NCBI RefSeq assembly: GCF_014596725.1
Contig: NZ_JACVEG010000001.1
Span: forward strand, 744,001-808,000
Length of the DNA: 64,000 nucleotides
DNA from: Vibrio sp. Y2-5
Lineage (GTDB): Bacteria; Pseudomonadota; Gammaproteobacteria; Enterobacterales; Vibrionaceae
Reading direction: 5' to 3'
Of this stretch, positions 19,883 to 27,917 are shown piece after piece. Positions within the stretch are counted from its first letter, which is position 1. Each line of letters begins with the position of its first letter. Position numbers and translations under genes: made by a program. The notes below the pieces were generated by a model, which saw nothing but the letters and a program-made list of their open reading frames with translations, was not told the origin of the DNA and made no database searches.

Positions 19883-19917
19883 GAGGGAGACAGCGTTCTC
19901 CCTCTCTGCGTTTTCAT
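19883..19917 (+). terminator. Probable intrinsic terminator after oadB
   Basis: GAGGGAGA / TCTCCCTC form an 8-bp stem with a 6-nt loop, followed shortly by TTTTC. It closes the oadGAB unit. Confidence 0.65.
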
Positions 19918-20024
19918 CATCTTTTGACACACATTACTAACTTGGCTGGCGAAACAGGCTAACATTCGTATCTGAATTGAGCACTTTATAAGTTCGCATT
20001 AATTAATAATAAGGAAATAAATGT

Positions 20025-21644
20025 ATGAATATGATGGAAAAGATGAAGACTGGAGCTTCTTTTCGCGTCAAAGTTTTTCTTCTTATTTTTGCTCTTATGA
20101 GCCTTCAAATGATTTTCATGGGTGTGAACTTTCATCAGTCCTTACTTGATACGCTTGAGCATCAGGTTGGAACACGAGCGCTAATTCAAGCGAAGGAAAT
20201 TGCTAGTGACCCGAACTTAATTCAGGAAGTTAGGATAAAAAACATCCCAGCAATAGAGAGAATCATTAATCGTTTAACCAAAATATCGGATGCGAGTTTT
20301 ATTGTCATTGGTGATGACGATGGCATACGCTTATCTCACCCGATAAAAGAAAATATTGGTTTGCCGATGCAAGGCGGGGATAACGCTGCCGCATTAGAGA
20401 GGGGTGAATCCTATATATCTGTTCGCAAAGGTTCTTTGGGATATGGCGTTCGCGGTAAAAGTGCCATTGTAGACTTCGACGGTGAAATCATTGGTGTTGT
20501 TTCTGTTGGGTACCTGTTTAACCGATTTGACCAATGGCTTGTATTCTATGCAAAACCAGTTTCTTTTGAACTGGGAGCAATTCTGCTGTTAACGCTGATA
20601 GGCGCTTGGCTTTTCTCCAGTCATATCAAAAAGAAAATGAATGGAATGGAGCCTTCAGAAATTGCGTTAGCACTTTACTTGCAGCGTTCTATTTTGCAAT
20701 CCGTGTATGAAGGGATCATCGCCATCGATAAAACTGGCAAGATTCTCGTAGTAAATAAAAGTGCGATTGATTTGCTAGGTACCGATAAACAAGTGAGTGA
20801 AATAAAGAATAGAAGCATTTTGGAATATCTCAATCACACTCAGTTCTTTTTTCAAACTCCCTACGAAGAAAATATAAAAGATGAAATTGTATCTATTAAT
20901 GGACAAACTCTGATTGCTAATAGAGTCGCCATTTTTGATAAAGATATGTTAATTGGTTGGGTAATCAGTTTTAGGCACAAGAATGATATAAATTCATTAA
21001 CGGCTGAATTGACTCAAATCAAACAATATACAGATAGCTTGAGAGTAATGAGGCATGAGCATGCGAACAAATTATCAACAATATCGGGTTTAATTGAGAT
21101 TGGTGAATATGAATCTGCGCTCTCATTAATTAATAATGAAAATACGAAAAAACAACAACTTATTGATTTCATACGTGCAAGAATAAAATGCAAACAAGTC
21201 GCGGGTATATTACTTGGGAAATATGCTCGATCTCAAGAACTGGGACTTCAGTTACAGTTTGATCCTACCTGTCAGTTATATAATTTACCGGACAATATTG
21301 ATGATGATGAATTATCCGCAATTATAGGTAACTTGATCGACAACGCATTTGAAGCGACGCTTAAAAATCCTGAAAGCGATAAAGTAATAACATTACTTAT
21401 TACAGATGCAGGAAAAGAATTAGTTATTGAAATTGGTGATAATGGATGCGGCATTGATCCTGAAATAGCAGGAACGATTTTTAACCGAGGCGTTACAAGT
21501 AAAAATGATGATAAAGGGCATGGTATTGGCCTGTATCTGATTAATCGTTATGTAACGAATGCCGGTGGTGTCATCTTGGTCGACAACGCAGAGCCTAAGG
21601 GCACTATTTTTTCTATTTTTATTCCAAAGAACGGTAACAGATAA
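20025..21644 (+). CDS. citA: Citrate sensor histidine kinase CitA (DpiB/DcuS family)
   Basis: The protein has 539 residues. TM1 is at about 15-33, a periplasmic PAS-like sensor runs from about 40 to 178 (with IRLSHPIKENIG, the Arg/His/Lys cluster region used by CitA for citrate), TM2 is at about 181-199, a cytosolic PAS is at 215-310, and the H-box RVMRHEHANKLSTISG has its phospho-accepting His at 344-346. The N-box (IIGNLIDNAFEA) and glycine boxes (GDNGCGID, GHGIGLYL) are intact. It phosphorylates CitB, whose gene overlaps it by 1 bp. Placement within the citrate genes supports citrate as ligand. Confidence 0.93.
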   Translation: MNMMEKMKTGASFRVKVFLLIFALMSLQMIFMGVNFHQSLLDTLEHQVGTRALIQAKEIASDPNLIQEVRIKNIPAIERIINRLTKISDASFIVIGDDDGIRLSHPIKENIGLPMQGGDNAAALERGESYISVRKGSLGYGVRGKSAIVDFDGEIIGVVSVGYLFNRFDQWLVFYAKPVSFELGAILLLTLIGAWLFSSHIKKKMNGMEPSEIALALYLQRSILQSVYEGIIAIDKTGKILVVNKSAIDLLGTDKQVSEIKNRSILEYLNHTQFFFQTPYEENIKDEIVSINGQTLIANRVAIFDKDMLIGWVISFRHKNDINSLTAELTQIKQYTDSLRVMRHEHANKLSTISGLIEIGEYESALSLINNENTKKQQLIDFIRARIKCKQVAGILLGKYARSQELGLQLQFDPTCQLYNLPDNIDDDELSAIIGNLIDNAFEATLKNPESDKVITLLITDAGKELVIEIGDNGCGIDPEIAGTIFNRGVTSKNDDKGHGIGLYLINRYVTNAGGVILVDNAEPKGTIFSIFIPKNGNR

Positions 21645-22333
21645 TGGACTCTATAGATGTTTTAATCGTTGAAGATGAAGTTGGAATTGCTGAGTTACAT
21701 GCACAATTTTTAAGGCAGATGATGCGTTTTAGGCCAGTAGGTATCGCTAATACTATTAGCATGGCTAAAACAATGCTCAAGGTTAATAAGCCGAAATTAA
21801 TTATATTAGATAACTTTCTTCCCGACGGTTTAGGCATTGATTTGTTAAGAAGTATCGTTGCGGATAAATCAGATTCAAAACCAGATGTTATATTGATCAC
21901 AGCTTCTAGCGAAATGGAAACGGTTAAAGAGGCAATGCACTGTGGATGCTTCGATTATTTACTAAAACCCGTATCGTATGTTCGCTTGAAGGATACATTA
22001 AATCGCTATGTTCAATATAATAGTGCAATAAATGCTTACGATAATATTAGCCAACGCCATGTCGACGACCTTTTCAATATTCAGGCTAGAGAAAAATCAG
22101 CGAATACCTTGCCGAAAGGTATTGGTGAACTGACCTTAGATAAAATAAAGCAGACCTTTATTGAAAACACGGGGATTAAATATACGGCTGAAAGGCTAGG
22201 AGAGCAGGTCGGCATCAGTAAGACAACGGCGAGACGTTATTTAGAGTATTGCTCAGCAAATGGTTTCTTAGATGCTGAGAATGAGCATGGTCGAGTGGGA
22301 CGTCCTGAGCGAGTCTACGTAAAAACCAATTAA
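21644..22333 (+). CDS. citB: Response regulator CitB (DpiA/DcuR family)
   Basis: This 229-residue protein has a receiver domain with acidic pocket E10-D11, phospho-acceptor D56 (LIILDNFLP) and the KP lysine in YLLKPVSY, followed by a C-terminal HTH at about 175-215 (TAERLGEQVGISKTTARRYLEYCSANG). It is the partner of CitA and should activate the citrate fermentation promoters. Four promoter regions in the island share a motif that may be its site. A perfect hairpin terminator follows the gene. Confidence 0.93.
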   Translation: MDSIDVLIVEDEVGIAELHAQFLRQMMRFRPVGIANTISMAKTMLKVNKPKLIILDNFLPDGLGIDLLRSIVADKSDSKPDVILITASSEMETVKEAMHCGCFDYLLKPVSYVRLKDTLNRYVQYNSAINAYDNISQRHVDDLFNIQAREKSANTLPKGIGELTLDKIKQTFIENTGIKYTAERLGEQVGISKTTARRYLEYCSANGFLDAENEHGRVGRPERVYVKTN

Positions 22334-22350
22334 ACACTTCTTAATTTGAA

Positions 22351-22382
22351 AAACGGCTAAAGATATCTTTAGCCGTTTCTTT
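22351..22382. terminator. Intrinsic terminator after citB
   Basis: The arms AAACGGCTAAAGAT and ATCTTTAGCCGTTT form a 28-bp perfect palindrome, followed by CTTTATT. This separates citAB from citDEFXG. Confidence 0.85.
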
Positions 22383-22401
22383 ATTGCCCCAGACTAAACG
22401 A

Positions 22402-22431
22402 AATAATTTAAACCATTTAAATCATTAATGG
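22402..22431 (+). promoter_or_regulatory. Candidate CitB operator upstream of citD
   Basis: AATTTAAACCATTTAA followed by TCATTAATGG, the same CCAT-N8-TTAATGG layout as the other three sites but with AAACCAT instead of ACGCCAT. Its CCATTTAA and TTAATGG halves form an inverted repeat. It lies about 145 bp upstream of citD. Confidence 0.5.
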
Positions 22432-22574
22432 TTTTTAGCTTCCGACTAAACATGATTAGCATCGCCAAAAACATCGCGGATAGCAAAGAGAATAGACGTT
22501 AGTTATTCGGCAGTGACTTTCATTGCCTTTATTCAATTTCCTGCCATCCGAAATGGGGTCCATGAGGTGCACAT

Positions 22575-22871
22575 ATGATAATCAGTCAGCGATCATACGC
22601 TGGAACATTGGAATCTAGCGACTTACTCGTCGAAATAGTCCCGTCAGCCACAAATAGCTTGGATATAGAAATTACCAGTTCCGTTGAAAAGCAATTTGGA
22701 GAGTTAATCCGAAATACGGTCATCAGCACTTTGTCAGAGATGGGCGTTCAGTCTGCGTTGGTCAAGATCAACGATAAGGGTGCTTTGGACTGTGTCATCA
22801 AAGCCAGAGTTCAAGCCGCTGTGATTCGTGCAACAGCTGCCAATGATATTGTTTGGGGGACTTTAAAATGA
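22575..22871 (+). CDS. citD: Citrate lyase acyl carrier protein (gamma subunit)
   Basis: This 98-residue protein has the conserved N-terminal segment [13 protein letters not shown]. The serine in ESSD (residue 14 or 15) carries the phosphoribosyl-dephospho-CoA prosthetic group. CitD shuttles the acetyl and citryl thioesters between CitF and CitE. It is the first gene of citDEFXG, and its TGA stop overlaps the citE ATG (ATGA), so the two are translationally coupled. Confidence 0.96.
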   Translation: MIISQRSYAGTLESSDLLVEIVPSATNSLDIEITSSVEKQFGELIRNTVISTLSEMGVQSALVKINDKGALDCVIKARVQAAVIRATAANDIVWGTLK

Positions 22872-23743
22872 GCAAGTTACGCAGAAGTATGTTGTTTGTC
22901 CCCGGTTCAAATGCCGCGATGTTAAGTAACTCATTTATTTATAACCCAGATGCCATCATGTTTGATTTGGAAGATTCCGTATCAATACGTGAGAAAGACA
23001 CCGCACGAATGCTCGTCTTCAATGCACTTCAACATCCTATGTATAAAAACATTGAAACCATCGTGCGCGTTAACGGTTTGGATACGGACTTTGGTCCTCT
23101 TGATGTAAAGGCAGTGGTAAAAGCTGGCGTGAATGCTGTGCGTTTGGCTAAAACGGACAGTGCACAAGATGTGCACAATATGGAAGCACTCATTACTGAA
23201 GCTGAGATGGAGTTTGGTCGTGAAATTGGCAGTACAAAAATGCTTGCTGCGATTGAATCTGCAATGGGGATCAATAATGCAGTTGAAATTGCGAAAGCAT
23301 CAAGCCGATTGATCGGTATCGCTTTGGGTGCGGAAGATTATGTTCGTGACCTCAGAACCCAACGCACTGCTGAAGGTGTAGAACTCTTGTTTGCACGGTG
23401 TTCCATTCTTCAAGCCGCAAGAGCAGCAGGAATTATGGCGTTTGATACTGTCTATTCTGACGCAAACAATGAAGAAGGCTTCATTCACGAAGCTGAACAC
23501 ATCAAATCTCTAGGCTTTGACGGCAAATCACTGATTAACCCTCGCCAAATTGAAATTATCCACAACATCTTTGCTCCGACCCAAAAAGAAGTTGATCACG
23601 CAAATGCCGTGATTGAAGTGGCGGCAGAGGCAGAAGCCCAAGGCTCAGGCGTTGTGTCGCTTAACGGCAAGATGGTTGACGCGCCAATCATAGAGCGTGC
23701 TCGGTGGACACTACAACGTGCGCAATCAGGAATCAGACAGTAG
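22868..23743 (+). CDS. citE: Citrate lyase beta subunit (citryl-ACP lyase)
   Basis: This 291-residue protein starts at the ATG that overlaps the citD stop. The motifs [36 protein letters not shown] and [10 protein letters not shown] belong to the CitE TIM-barrel family, with acidic metal ligands. It cleaves citryl-ACP to acetyl-ACP and oxaloacetate; the latter is then used by OadGAB. A slightly earlier in-frame ATG (22853) would lie inside citD and is less likely. Confidence 0.96.
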   Translation: MSKLRRSMLFVPGSNAAMLSNSFIYNPDAIMFDLEDSVSIREKDTARMLVFNALQHPMYKNIETIVRVNGLDTDFGPLDVKAVVKAGVNAVRLAKTDSAQDVHNMEALITEAEMEFGREIGSTKMLAAIESAMGINNAVEIAKASSRLIGIALGAEDYVRDLRTQRTAEGVELLFARCSILQAARAAGIMAFDTVYSDANNEEGFIHEAEHIKSLGFDGKSLINPRQIEIIHNIFAPTQKEVDHANAVIEVAAEAEAQGSGVVSLNGKMVDAPIIERARWTLQRAQSGIRQ

Positions 23744-23749
23744 GGCAAT

Positions 23750-25285
23750 ATGATGACAACTATGACTAATGCAATTGATCGTAAAATAGATATTGATGTT
23801 GAGAGATGCCCAACATTGTTGCCATATTCTGGTGCGCATGAGCTGACTTCTCATCTGCTAAACAGAAACACCAAAAGAAGCCGCAAACTGTTTGAAAGCG
23901 TAGAAGAGGCCATTAAAAGCGTAGGCTTGGCTGATGGCATGACGATTTCGTTTCATCACTCATTCCGAGGCGGAGACAAAATCATCAATATAGTGATGAA
24001 GGTGATCGCTTCGATGGGCTTTAAAGATCTTACTTTAGCTTCAAGCTCACTCTCTGATATTCACTCGCCACTTGTTGAACATATAAAAAATGGAGTAGTG
24101 AAGAAAATATACACATCTGGAATGCGTGGACAATTGGCTGACGAAATCTCCCGAGGTTTATTGGCTGAGCCAGTTCATATTCACTCCCATGGTGGGCGTG
24201 TTCACCTCGTGCAGAGTGGTGAACTGAATATCGATGTCGCGTTTATCGGCGTATCAAGTAGTGATGAATTCGGTAATGCCAATGCGGTAAAAGGGCAGTC
24301 TCGCTGTGGTTCTCTTGGATACGCACAAATAGATGCTCAGTATGCGAGAAAAACTGTTGTGCTTACTGAGTCTGTCGTTGATTTTCCAAACACACCAGCA
24401 TCAATCGCTCAAGACCAAGTTGATGCCGTTGTGAAGGTGGCAGAAGTAGGGGATGCATCCAAGATTGGTGGCGATGCAACGCGTATGACGACCAATCCAC
24501 GTGAGTTGTTAATTGCTCGCAAGGCGGCAGATGTTATTGAGCATTCAGGTTATTTCAAAGTTGGCTTTAACTTACAAACCGGTTCTGGCGGCGCATCTTT
24601 GGCGGTGACTCGCTTTTTAGAAGATAAGATGGTCAGACGAAACATTACGGCGAACTTTGGTCTCGGGGGCATTACGGCCACAATGGTTGCACTGCACGAG
24701 AAAGGGCTCATTAAAACGCTACTTGATGTGCAGTCATTCGATTCTGTTGCTGCCGACTCATTAGCTCGAAATCCTAATCATATTGAAATTTCTGCCAATC
24801 AGTACGCAAACCCTTCTTCTAAAGGGGCGATGGTCGATCGATTGGATGTCGTTATTCTCAGTGCTTTAGAAATAGATACTGAATTTAACGTCAACGTTAT
24901 CACGGGTTCAGACGGTGTGATACGAGGAGCGTCTGGTGGTCACAGTGATACCGCTGCGGCAGCAAATCTCACTATCGTTGTTGCTCCGTTAATCCGTGGT
25001 CGAATCCCAACCGTTGTTAACTCTGTATTGAATGTCGTGACTCCGGGGACGCAAATTGACGTACTAGTCACCGATCACGGTATCGCTGTCAATCCGAACC
25101 GCGAAGAAGTTAAGGCTCGGTTGAACAACGCGGGAATTCAGACCATGGATATCCATGAACTGCAACAACGCGCTGAGTCTTTGACGGGTATACCAAAGCC
25201 CATTGAGTACTTAGATAATGTCGTTGGCTATGTACGTTACCGTGACGGTTCTGTGATTGACGTGATTCGTCAGGTTAAGGAGTAA
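23750..25285 (+). CDS. citF: Citrate lyase alpha subunit (citrate:acetyl-ACP transferase)
   Basis: The 511 residues are close to the usual length. Typical CitF segments are present: TISFHHSFRGGDKIINIVM (about 65-83), NLQTGSGGASLAVTRFLED and GSDGVIRGASGGHSDTAAAANLTIVVAPL. It exchanges acetate on the CitD thiol for citrate. It begins 6 bp after citE and is followed 3 bp later by citX. The start at 23750 has two nearby alternative methionines. Confidence 0.96.
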   Translation: MMTTMTNAIDRKIDIDVERCPTLLPYSGAHELTSHLLNRNTKRSRKLFESVEEAIKSVGLADGMTISFHHSFRGGDKIINIVMKVIASMGFKDLTLASSSLSDIHSPLVEHIKNGVVKKIYTSGMRGQLADEISRGLLAEPVHIHSHGGRVHLVQSGELNIDVAFIGVSSSDEFGNANAVKGQSRCGSLGYAQIDAQYARKTVVLTESVVDFPNTPASIAQDQVDAVVKVAEVGDASKIGGDATRMTTNPRELLIARKAADVIEHSGYFKVGFNLQTGSGGASLAVTRFLEDKMVRRNITANFGLGGITATMVALHEKGLIKTLLDVQSFDSVAADSLARNPNHIEISANQYANPSSKGAMVDRLDVVILSALEIDTEFNVNVITGSDGVIRGASGGHSDTAAAANLTIVVAPLIRGRIPTVVNSVLNVVTPGTQIDVLVTDHGIAVNPNREEVKARLNNAGIQTMDIHELQQRAESLTGIPKPIEYLDNVVGYVRYRDGSVIDVIRQVKE

Positions 25286-25288
25286 ATC

Positions 25289-25810
25289 GTGTATCGAGGA
25301 CCAGCAATTACCCTAGAGCAGGTCTTAGAGAATCGAGAGCTTCGTGCGCATCGGCAAAGAGAATGGGTTTCGACCCATTCTCTGCCTATTGTGAGCTTTA
25401 CGATTAATATGCCCGGTAGTGTCAAGCTGAATCAAATATCTCAAATCGGATTTAAAGCTGGTCAGGAAGAAATCAGAAAGGCCTGTATGCAGTCGGGTTG
25501 TTCGAGTTTTATCAGCCAATCGTTCATCAATGATTGTGGTTGTGAATCGATAAGTGCGATTGGCGGCATTTCTCCCCAGCAGTTGAAGCGTTTGATGATA
25601 GAGGTGGAAGACACCCATCCATTAGGTCGTCTGTTTGATATCGATGTTTTTGATTCTCAAGGCGTGGCGCTTTCTCGCGACCAGCTTGGGTTTGCAAGAC
25701 GGCGATGTTTCATTTGTGGCAGAGACGCAAAATTGTGCGCTCGAAATCGAGTTCATCCACTTCCGGCCCTGATTGACAAATTGAGTGAGATTATTCATGA
25801 ATACCACTAA
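25289..25810 (+). CDS. citX: Apo-citrate lyase phosphoribosyl-dephospho-CoA transferase CitX
   Basis: The protein has 173 residues and starts at GTG 25289, 3 bp after citF. The CitX core motif EDTHPLGRLFDIDVFDSQG is followed by SR, then RRRCFICGRDAKLCARNRVH. It loads the CitG-made prosthetic group onto CitD. This copy keeps the canonical sequence (GRLFDIDV) better than the minus-strand paralog at 15679. Its 3' end overlaps citG by 14 bp. Confidence 0.93.
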   Translation: MYRGPAITLEQVLENRELRAHRQREWVSTHSLPIVSFTINMPGSVKLNQISQIGFKAGQEEIRKACMQSGCSSFISQSFINDCGCESISAIGGISPQQLKRLMIEVEDTHPLGRLFDIDVFDSQGVALSRDQLGFARRRCFICGRDAKLCARNRVHPLPALIDKLSEIIHEYH

Positions 25811-26729
25811 TTCTTTACGTTGGCTTCTGAGCGACTGTTGCTTATATCAGAAAACAGATTGTGGAACCTTTGAACTCAATATTTGCGAACTGGTAGGGAA
25901 TCTGGCCTATCATGCGATGATGCTTGAAGTTCATCTGACGCCAAAACCTGGCTTGGTTGACTGTGTCTCCACCGGAGCACACCGTGACATGAACATCGAT
26001 ACCTTTGTAACAAGTGCAAATAGCCTGCGCCCTTACATGCTGAAGTTTGTTAAATCCGGTTACGATCAATATCTAAATGCGCCCTCGAATCTCCTTCCTA
26101 ACCTTCGTAAAATTGGCATCGAAGCCGAAAGAGCAATGTTTACCGCGACCGCGGGCGTTAATACCCATAAAGGGATGATTTTTACGCTTGGTTTGATTTG
26201 TGGCGCAGTAGGCTGGTTATACAAAAAAGAATCCACATTCGAATCTTCTCGAATTCAATCGGTAATTAAGGAATGCTGCGCACAGTTGGTTACTGATGAG
26301 CTTGAGAACTCAAATAAAATTCCCGTTACGGCTGGGGAACAAATGTATCGCCGTTATGGGTTAGCGGGAATCAGAGGTGAGGCGGCAAGAGGCTACCCTA
26401 TGATTTTTGATTGCGCTCTACCAACTTATGAGCTGGCAATAGAAAAAGGTTTATCTGAAGAACAAGCCATGTTTAAGACCTTGTTGATGATTATGTCGCG
26501 TAATGAAGATTCAAACTTAGTTCATCGAGGGGGGATTGAAGGTCTTGAATATGTAAAGGGACATTCAAAATCATTGTTGGAAAGCTGCGCAGTTGATGAT
26601 GGCAACTTTGAACAACGAATGCTGGATTACGATAAACAACTTGTAGAAAAAAATCTAAGTCCAGGTGGAAGCGCAGATTTACTGGCCGCTACTTGGCTGA
26701 TTGCACAGCTAAACTTACTTAATCGCTAA
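25797..26729 (+). CDS. citG: Triphosphoribosyl-dephospho-CoA synthase CitG
   Basis: This 310-residue protein starts at an ATG inside the 3' end of citX, with GAGTGAG upstream. The motifs EVHLTPKPGLVDCVSTGAHRDM, TAGVNTHKGMIFTLGLICGAVG and NLSPGGSADLLAATWLI are those of CitG/MdcB. It condenses ATP with dephospho-CoA to make the citrate lyase cofactor precursor. It is the last gene of citDEFXG. Its stop codon falls inside a short 7-bp tandem repeat. Confidence 0.95.
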   Translation: MNTTNSLRWLLSDCCLYQKTDCGTFELNICELVGNLAYHAMMLEVHLTPKPGLVDCVSTGAHRDMNIDTFVTSANSLRPYMLKFVKSGYDQYLNAPSNLLPNLRKIGIEAERAMFTATAGVNTHKGMIFTLGLICGAVGWLYKKESTFESSRIQSVIKECCAQLVTDELENSNKIPVTAGEQMYRRYGLAGIRGEAARGYPMIFDCALPTYELAIEKGLSEEQAMFKTLLMIMSRNEDSNLVHRGGIEGLEYVKGHSKSLLESCAVDDGNFEQRMLDYDKQLVEKNLSPGGSADLLAATWLIAQLNLLNR

Positions 26730-26747
26730 TCGCTAATCGCTAACCGC
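26720..26747 (+). repeat. 7-bp tandem repeat across the citG stop codon
   Basis: TAATCGC is repeated three times, followed by TAACCGC. The first copy codes for the last residues of CitG, and the TAA of the second copy is the stop codon. Confidence 0.85.
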
Positions 26748-26782
26748 CATAATCGAAATCGAATAGAAGTTCGTTACTCAAT

Positions 26783-26815
26783 AAAAAAAGGCAATGGAAA
26801 AGAACTCCCATTGCC
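26783..26815 (-). terminator. Intrinsic terminator for the small Cys/His genes
   Basis: Read on the minus strand, GGCAATGGGA and TTCCATTGCC form a stem followed by T7. It lies just past the stop at 26840. It may also slow transcription from citG, but no T-tract follows on the plus strand. Confidence 0.75.
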
Positions 26816-26839
26816 CACCAACAAATCCCTACAATTAAA

Positions 26840-27118
26840 TCAGTGTTGATCAAAACCTATTGGAACTACTTCGATATCATTTTCCAGCTCAATTGGGTTG
26901 TGGAAGTTTTCGTAGTGATGCTGGCAAAGGGGTATCTGAAATACATCGTCGGTTTGGTTATTCGAAGAGCTTAGATTTTGGCTTTTAACCAGAACCTGAC
27001 GCGTATATTTGTTTGTACAGTTTACTTCCGCACAAAATGTATTTTTTAATTTGTTTTTTGAATCAGAGAATTCATTTATCAGATTTGATTCACTATCTAA
27101 TATATTGTTTACGAGCAT
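26840..27118 (-). CDS. Small Cys/His protein, tandem paralog B (unknown function)
   Basis: I do not recognise this 92-residue protein. I start it at the ATG at 27118: AAAGGA lies upstream, and the protein then begins MLV like its neighbour and matches it in length. A longer frame to 27199 would overlap the upstream gene. It holds a C-x4-C pair (FCAEVNCTN) and later IPLCQHHY, then ends in IEVVPIGF. The pattern C-x4-C ... IPLC-x2-H ... VPIGF is shared with the gene at 27165. This looks like a small treble-clef or HNH-like zinc module, though no full HNH catalytic set is evident. Confidence 0.65.
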   Translation of the reverse strand: MLVNNILDSESNLINEFSDSKNKLKNTFCAEVNCTNKYTRQVLVKSQNLSSSNNQTDDVFQIPLCQHHYENFHNPIELENDIEVVPIGFDQH

Positions 27119-27164
27119 ATCGTAATCCTTTGACGTTCTTTGTTTATTATTCGATGGATAATCG

Positions 27165-27440
27165 CTATAAAGTGAATCCGATAGGGACAAGTTCAACATT
27201 GTCCAGGATTTCCAATTGACTGCATTCTTTGTTCCCGTGCTCTGTGCACAACGGGATCACGTAGATAGACTCTTTTTGATCATTAGGGTCAGCAACAAAA
27301 ATGGCTTGGTTGTGATTTCTTGCACAGTTAGGCACTGAACATTTTTCATGGCTACTTTTACTAAAGTATTTCCAATATGAGAGCCAGTTTTCTTTTGCTT
27401 TTTGAGTAATGAATTCTTCAGGTAATCGTGAAACTAACAT
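27165..27440 (-). CDS. Small Cys/His protein, tandem paralog A (unknown function)
   Basis: This 91-residue protein starts at 27440 after GAGGATAAAATC, a good ribosome binding site. Its motifs are KCSVPNCARNHNQAIFV, then YVIPLCTEHGNK, and NVELVPIGF near the C-terminus. The CxxxxC and CxxH pairs suggest one bound zinc. The downstream gene at 26840 is a diverged duplicate with the same layout. No signal peptide is seen. The pair sits just beyond the citrate island in AT-rich DNA, so acquisition by transfer is possible. Function unknown. Confidence 0.7.
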   Translation of the reverse strand: MLVSRLPEEFITQKAKENWLSYWKYFSKSSHEKCSVPNCARNHNQAIFVADPNDQKESIYVIPLCTEHGNKECSQLEILDNVELVPIGFTL

Positions 27441-27917
27441 GATTTTATCCTCTTGGACTAATAATCTGCTTGCCGTTATTACAACGCCTATTGGCGTTTC
27501 AGTTTCTAATTAAATTCATATGTTTTTGTGGTTTTTAAAGAATATTTAAATTTTATGGAGGAAATCTAGTCAGAAATTTTATTGAGGATATTTTTGTGAT
27601 TAAAAGTAAGCAACTTGCGAATAAGAAAACTACTCAGAGCGGACTTAATACGCTTCGATGGCGAGGTTAGCGACGGGAGCATCAAACGAGACTCTGATGT
27701 GTGCGATGTCCGTTTCTTAGCACGCAGCGTGTTAGCTGTTCATTCTGTAATTTATGTTTATGAAAAGTTTGTGTTTTATTATTTTTATCTATGAATTAAA
27801 GTGCCTTAGCTCGCTATGTTTTCGTTAAGGCGTCATGTTTTCGTTGAGAACATACCTCAGTCAAGATGGTGGAGCAGGTTGGCACTATTCAGTTGTAAAA
27901 ATAATAAGGTCTAATCA
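27441..27917. other. 477-bp region without a recognised gene
   Basis: The left end holds the promoter area of the minus-strand Cys/His genes, with a hairpin AACGCC-TATT-GGCGTT at 27483-27498. A more GC-rich patch at about 27637-27740, unlike its AT-rich flanks, contains GTTAGC twice and looks like a remnant of something else. At about 27816-27855 the words ATGTTTTCGTT occur twice, 20 bp apart. The right end supplies the lipoprotein promoter and an AAGG site. No frame above background was found. Confidence 0.4.

Noticed and set aside
22853..22867. Earlier ATG for citE
   Set aside because: It lies inside citD; the ATGA overlap at 22868 is the usual coupled start and matches the family N-terminus.
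27119..27199. Longer start for the second Cys/His gene, overlapping the first by 35 bp
   Set aside because: The ATG at 27118 has a better ribosome binding site and gives a product that aligns with its paralog from the first residue.
27637..27740. Possible integron attC or VCR-like repeat
   Set aside because: No paired GTTRRRY / RYYYAAC core sites with the expected spacing could be found.
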